Source: Streptomyces sp. NBRC 109706
Lineage (GTDB): Bacteria; Actinomycetota; Actinomycetes; Streptomycetales; Streptomycetaceae
DNA length: 64,000 nt
Reading direction: 5' to 3'
Assembly (NCBI RefSeq): GCF_000974485.1
Contig: NZ_BBOM01000009.1
Location: 558,001 to 622,000 of the forward strand
The notes under the pieces are model-generated. The model had not been told where the DNA came from. It saw nothing but the letters and a program-made list of their open reading frames with translations, and made no database searches. A program made the translations under genes and the position numbers. Of this stretch, positions 61,491-64,000 are shown in pieces (position 1 is the first letter of the stretch; each line of letters starts with the position of its first letter).

Positions 61491-61730
61491 TCATTGTGGG
61501 CTGCTGTCGGTCACCGTCCGGTACCCCTCGTACTGACTCCAGGCGCGTTCGAGAGTTTCGATGGCGGCCGGGATGGCGCCACGTTCTTCGAGGTAGTCAC
61601 GCTGGCCGGCAAGACCCTTGCGAGAGGGCCAGTCGGGATCGGCAGCAACGTCCTTGGCAAGGTCCCCGATAGCGTTGGACTGACCCGCATGGGTCTTCAA
61701 CCAGGCAGTGAAGCTCTTCGGCTTAGGCAT
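61491..61730 (-). CDS. YozE SAM-like family protein
   Basis: A 79-residue protein resembling the YozE sterile-alpha-motif-like family: FTAWLKTHAGQSNAIGDLAKDVAADPDWP near the start, then RDYLEERGAIPAAIETLERAWSQYEGY. These are small helical proteins of unknown function found on chromosomes and mobile elements. The ATG at 61730 has AGGA about 9 bp upstream. It lies alone inside the 874-bp interval between the two 168-bp inverted arms, so it may be the cargo of that cassette. Confidence 0.7.
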   Translation of the reverse strand: MPKPKSFTAWLKTHAGQSNAIGDLAKDVAADPDWPSRKGLAGQRDYLEERGAIPAAIETLERAWSQYEGYRTVTDSSPQ

Positions 61731-61825
61731 GCCCGCATCCTGCCGCCACCGCGGGGGCTGTGACCCAGGAATACTCGAACTTGCCTTGGCGGTCCGCAGA
61801 TTGGTTTCCGCTAGCCGGGCTGACC

Positions 61826-61887
61826 AGGCTCTTGAGGAGGGGGCAGGCGGGGCGCGGGGACGGGCGTCGCCCCCTCCTCAAGAGCCT
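61826..61887. repeat. 18-bp perfect inverted repeat
   Basis: AGGCTCTTGAGGAGGGGG (61826-61843) is the reverse complement of 61870-61887, with a 26-nt spacer. It can act as a terminator or a structured element upstream of the right arm. Confidence 0.75.
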
Positions 61888-61917
61888 CGGTTGGGTCTAC
61901 ATTGCGCTAAGACGCGA

Positions 61918-61965
61918 CTCATCGCGACTCAAGCCCAGCCTGAGTTGGTCGTGAGTCGCGATGAG
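61918..61965. repeat. 14-bp perfect inverted repeat with GCGACTC words
   Basis: CTCATCGCGACTCA (61918-61931) and its complement (61952-61965) are 20 nt apart. Further GCGACTC and GATGAGT words lie on both sides, from 61913 to about 62030, so this resembles another repeat module. Confidence 0.65.
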
Positions 61966-62078
61966 CAGCACGGTGCGACTCACGGGCGCTACCTCTGACC
62001 TGCGCTGAGGCGCGTTGAGCCGCGATGAGTCACTAACTTCCGCAAAGCGGATGGACCTGCGCTGAAGAGGCCACCCCG

Positions 62079-62247
62079 CCCCCTTGGAAGGCCGTCCCGA
62101 GGTGGGCGACCAGCCGCACTCACACACCCAGCCCGCCCCGCCTGAAGAGCATCCCGAACCCCGCGATCGACCGCACCCGCCGGCCAGCCCTCACCCCGAG
62201 CCGCCCCTGAGGCGCCCGAGGAACGCGCGGCCGAAGGCCGCACCTGA
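62079..62247. repeat. Right arm of the 168-bp inverted repeat
   Basis: Counterpart of 61037-61204 in opposite orientation. The interval between the arms is 874 bp and holds the YozE-like gene and the two smaller hairpins. Confidence 0.88.
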
Positions 62248-62287
62248 CTATCCCTCACGGCAAGGTGCGGGCTGGCGTTCGGCAGGC

Positions 62288-62782
62288 TCAGTCGGTCGGT
62301 GAGGCATAGCAGAGGGCTTCGGTCTCCAAGCCATCCCCGTACGGATGCTTGGTCCGGGCGTAACAGGTCCACCCAAGTCGTTCGTAGAGACGTATGGCAG
62401 CGCGATCCTTGGCCATTACGTCAAGGACAAGTCGGCGACCATTCGCCTGCGCGTGCGCCATGGCGGCCCGCACGAGCCCTTCACCGATGGCACGTCCCCG
62501 GGAATCCGGATGGACGAAAAGGCGAACGAGTTCCGCCGTAGCTTCTTCAGCGGATTTCTCGACAACCATCGCGTGACCCTGAATTCCCCTGGAGTCCTCA
62601 GCTACCCACGACGCGATTTCTCCTACCGGCGTCAACCAGCCCTCAGGGTCCGCCACACCTTCGACGGGATACCCGTCAGCCGTATAAACGGCGACAAGCA
62701 CCGCCCCAGCATCGCTAATATCTGATTCGAGGCGCCGACGAATCACCGTCTCATCTTGATCTGAGCTTTTTTCGCGAGCCAT
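62288..62782 (-). CDS. GNAT family N-acetyltransferase
   Basis: A 164-residue GNAT protein. The acetyl-CoA loop is VHPDSRGRAIGEGLVRAAMAHA (about 92-113), and the last beta strands (AAIRLYERLGWTCYARTKH) are typical. The substrate is unknown; an enzyme acting on a small molecule or antibiotic is possible. It begins 3 bp after the GntR stop on the same strand, so the two are probably cotranscribed. GC content and codon use are a little less extreme than in the core genes. Confidence 0.85.
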   Translation of the reverse strand: MAREKSSDQDETVIRRRLESDISDAGAVLVAVYTADGYPVEGVADPEGWLTPVGEIASWVAEDSRGIQGHAMVVEKSAEEATAELVRLFVHPDSRGRAIGEGLVRAAMAHAQANGRRLVLDVMAKDRAAIRLYERLGWTCYARTKHPYGDGLETEALCYASPTD

Positions 62783-62785
62783 TCT

Positions 62786-63559
62786 CTACACCACCGAGAA
62801 CTCGTAAAGCAGGCCCGCCAGGTCTGCTCGATGGACATAGCGAGAGACCTCGAACGGCACACCGTCCTGATCCAGGCCCGTATGGAGAACGTCCAGTACA
62901 GGCACCCCCGGGGGCAGGCGAAGGAAGGACTGTTCCGCCGGCGCCGGCATCCTGGCTGTGACCTCCTCTCTAACATCGGTCATGACGTGGCCCAGTTCTT
63001 CAAGACGGCCATAGATACCGTCCTTTCCAGTCTTCGCCTGCATGAGGAGCGTCCCTTCCACCTCCTCATAACGCAGATAGGTGGACACTATCTGAACTGG
63101 TTCTTCGTCAGCAAAGTAGTGGTTTTCCCTGTGCAGCACGCTATCAGCGTCAGGGCTCACACCGAGCCTTTCTGCGATTTCCTGCGAGGGGCGCTCACGG
63201 TCGATTCCCACGACCTCGATTCGCGCGACCTTCCCTTGCTTCTTCGCTTCCAGACGGAAGGGCGTAAGCCCGCTTTCCCGATTCTTCTTCGAGTAGCGGT
63301 CACTTCCGAAGCGAAAGAGTCGTTGCGCTTCTCGCACAAAGGCACCGCGCCCTTGTTGAGTGACAACCAAACCCTGTTCAGCCAGAAGGCGGATCGCTTC
63401 GCGTGCGGTGTTCCGGGCGGTCTTGTACTTCTCGGCTAGCTCTCGCTCGGAGGGCAGCTTGTCGCCGGGCGACAGCTCTCCGTCCGCGATGGCGCGCCGT
63501 AGCTCGTCAGCGATGTGGCGGCTGGGGAGCCGCTGAGTCCTGCTGGGGTCATTGGCCAT
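62786..63559 (-). CDS. GntR family regulator, HutC/UTRA type (KorSA-like)
   Basis: A 257-residue repressor. The winged helix spans about 10-75 (LSPGDKLPSERELAEKYKTARNTAREAIRLLAEQGLVVTQQGRGAFVRE), and the UTRA sensor domain about 95-250. This subfamily includes KorSA of pSAM2 and other plasmid and AICE repressors. It is transcribed away from the coupled gene pair at 63731, and three copies of an inverted-repeat word lie between them, the nearest 18 bp before this ATG, so it probably represses both itself and the divergent genes. An alternative is a metabolic regulator. The ligand is unknown. Confidence 0.85.
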   Translation of the reverse strand: MANDPSRTQRLPSRHIADELRRAIADGELSPGDKLPSERELAEKYKTARNTAREAIRLLAEQGLVVTQQGRGAFVREAQRLFRFGSDRYSKKNRESGLTPFRLEAKKQGKVARIEVVGIDRERPSQEIAERLGVSPDADSVLHRENHYFADEEPVQIVSTYLRYEEVEGTLLMQAKTGKDGIYGRLEELGHVMTDVREEVTARMPAPAEQSFLRLPPGVPVLDVLHTGLDQDGVPFEVSRYVHRADLAGLLYEFSVV

Positions 63560-63576
63560 ACATCCAGGCTACCGAA

Positions 63577-63656
63577 CTTGCTCAAGCCAGTTGGTTGACG
63601 ACGCGTCGGGCCGCGTGCTCAACTGGCTTAAGCAAGTGACTGGCTCAAGCCAGTTG
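63577..63656. promoter_or_regulatory. Three copies of a GntR operator-like repeat
   Basis: CTTGCTCAAGCCAGTTG (63577-63593), its inverted near-copy CAACTGGCTTAAGCAAG (63620-63636, one mismatch), and a third, palindromic site ACTGGCTCAAGCCAGT (63639-63654) lie between the divergent GntR and downstream genes. They overlap the expected promoters. Confidence 0.75.
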
Positions 63657-63730
63657 CAACGAGTTGGGACGCGGCGTCCTACCGCCAAGCAGCCGCCGCG
63701 CCCCTGAGCCCTCTAGGAGGGGTAGTGCTC

Positions 63731-63925
63731 ATGATGCCCGAGTTGGAGACGGAGCGGGCGGCTGAGGCCGCTGAGGGTGGTGACCAGGGTTCCGCCGGCT
63801 ATGTGGTGGCGCCCCGGCCGGCCAGTCAGCACGGCCGGGTGCTGTGGTCGTCCGGCCCCGTGGTGTCGGTCGGCGAGCGGTCCACCTCCCGTTGCACGGC
63901 GGAGGTTTGGGGGGTCGAGGCATGA
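63731..63925 (+). CDS. Small protein of unknown function at element boundary
   Basis: A 64-residue protein, Glu and Ala-rich at the N terminus (ELETERAAEAAEGGD) with a basic and serine-rich end. No family is recognised. The ATG at 63731 follows AGGAGGGG by about 10 bp; GTG at 63725 is also possible. Its stop overlaps the next start (ATGA), which supports both being real. Divergent from the GntR gene and probably repressed by it. Confidence 0.5.
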   Translation: MMPELETERAAEAAEGGDQGSAGYVVAPRPASQHGRVLWSSGPVVSVGERSTSRCTAEVWGVEA

Positions 63926-64000
63926 GCGTCACGACCTTCCAGGCGGGCCCGGGTGCCGTCGAGCTGGACGGCCCGGTGTTGGTGGAGCGGCGGCGTGCGG
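63922..64000 (+). CDS. Gene cut by the right window edge
   Basis: It begins at ATG 63922 (MSVTTFQAGPGAVELDGPVLVERRR), overlapping the preceding stop by 4 bp. Only about 26 codons are present. No family can be assigned; in integrative elements this position often holds a transfer or replication gene, but that is a guess. Confidence 0.5.
   Translation, partial: MSVTTFQAGPGAVELDGPVLVERRRA

Larger units (their letters stand above)
58906..64000. mobile_element. Putative end of an integrative or plasmid-like element (repeat island plus KorSA-like regulator)
   Basis: Right of the dapF region the sequence changes from dense core genes to 3.4 kb of mostly non-coding, repeat-rich DNA. Then follow a small YozE-like gene, an acetyltransferase, a HutC-type GntR repressor and a divergent, overlapping pair of genes that runs off the window. 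Element ends of the AICE kind (pSAM2-like) typically hold a GntR repressor and divergent transfer genes. No integrase, Rep or TraB gene and no flanking direct repeat is visible here, so both the nature and the left boundary are inference. Confidence 0.35.

Noticed and set aside
61037..62302. Two small proteins with an identical N terminus (GRPEVGDQPHSHTQ) on opposite strands
   Set aside because: Both are produced by the 168-bp inverted repeat. The identity is of the DNA, their ends differ, and no ribosome site was found.

Overview
The window looks like a stretch of the core chromosome of a Streptomyces or close relative. GC content is very high, coding regions have mostly G or C in third codon positions, GTG and TTG starts are common, and the genes include a principal sigma factor of the HrdB type, the septation protein SepH, a class II NrdR/NrdJ ribonucleotide reductase pair, an actinobacterial LexA and an RshA-like stringent protein. 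No rRNA, tRNA or CRISPR array was seen.

Layout. 1-9413: the 3' part of sepH, a sulfurtransferase, a VOC protein, an operon of DUF5998 protein, phosphodiesterase and thymidine kinase, a GNAT/acyl-CoA synthetase fusion, HPr and a GntR/FCD regulator. 9608-16067: an inactive/active pair of M16 peptidases, the topoisomerase IV A subunit (parC) and a CobW GTPase. 16223-23930: an alpha-glucan uptake and degradation locus (LacI regulator, lipoprotein binding protein, two permeases, GH13 alpha-glucosidase, secreted GH87 glucanase) with likely LacI operators. 24025-32132: parE, a small DUF7455-type protein, hrdB, a FadR-type regulator and an ABC transporter fusion protein. 32274-39442: NUDIX regulator, DUF4192 protein, RecQ helicase with a phosphoribosyltransferase-like tail, RNase HII, a histidine phosphatase, a DUF4937-like protein and a TerD protein. 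39546-46343: nrdR-nrdJ, lexA and dinG, a DNA precursor and SOS block. 46399-50924: three siderophore genes arranged NIS synthetase, acetyltransferase, NIS synthetase. 51184-58800: a secreted serine protease, panD, hflX, rshA, dapF and a small membrane protein.

Right of about 58.9 kb the character changes. About 3.4 kb is almost free of genes and holds dense short-word repeat modules: heptamer arrays each followed by reverse-complement copies, an octamer CTGACACC present 11 times, and a 168-bp near-perfect inverted repeat flanking a small YozE-like gene. Then come a GNAT acetyltransferase, a HutC-type GntR repressor with three copies of an operator-like repeat, and the start of a divergent, translationally coupled operon cut by the window edge. 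This resembles the regulatory end of an actinomycete integrative or plasmid-like element inserted beside dapF. That reading is inference, since no integrase, replicase or transfer gene lies inside the window.

The most unusual features are the repeat island, the inverted-repeat cassette, a frame-disrupted seven-residue-repeat protein remnant inside the island, and two perfect DnaA boxes between the DUF4192 gene and recQ.
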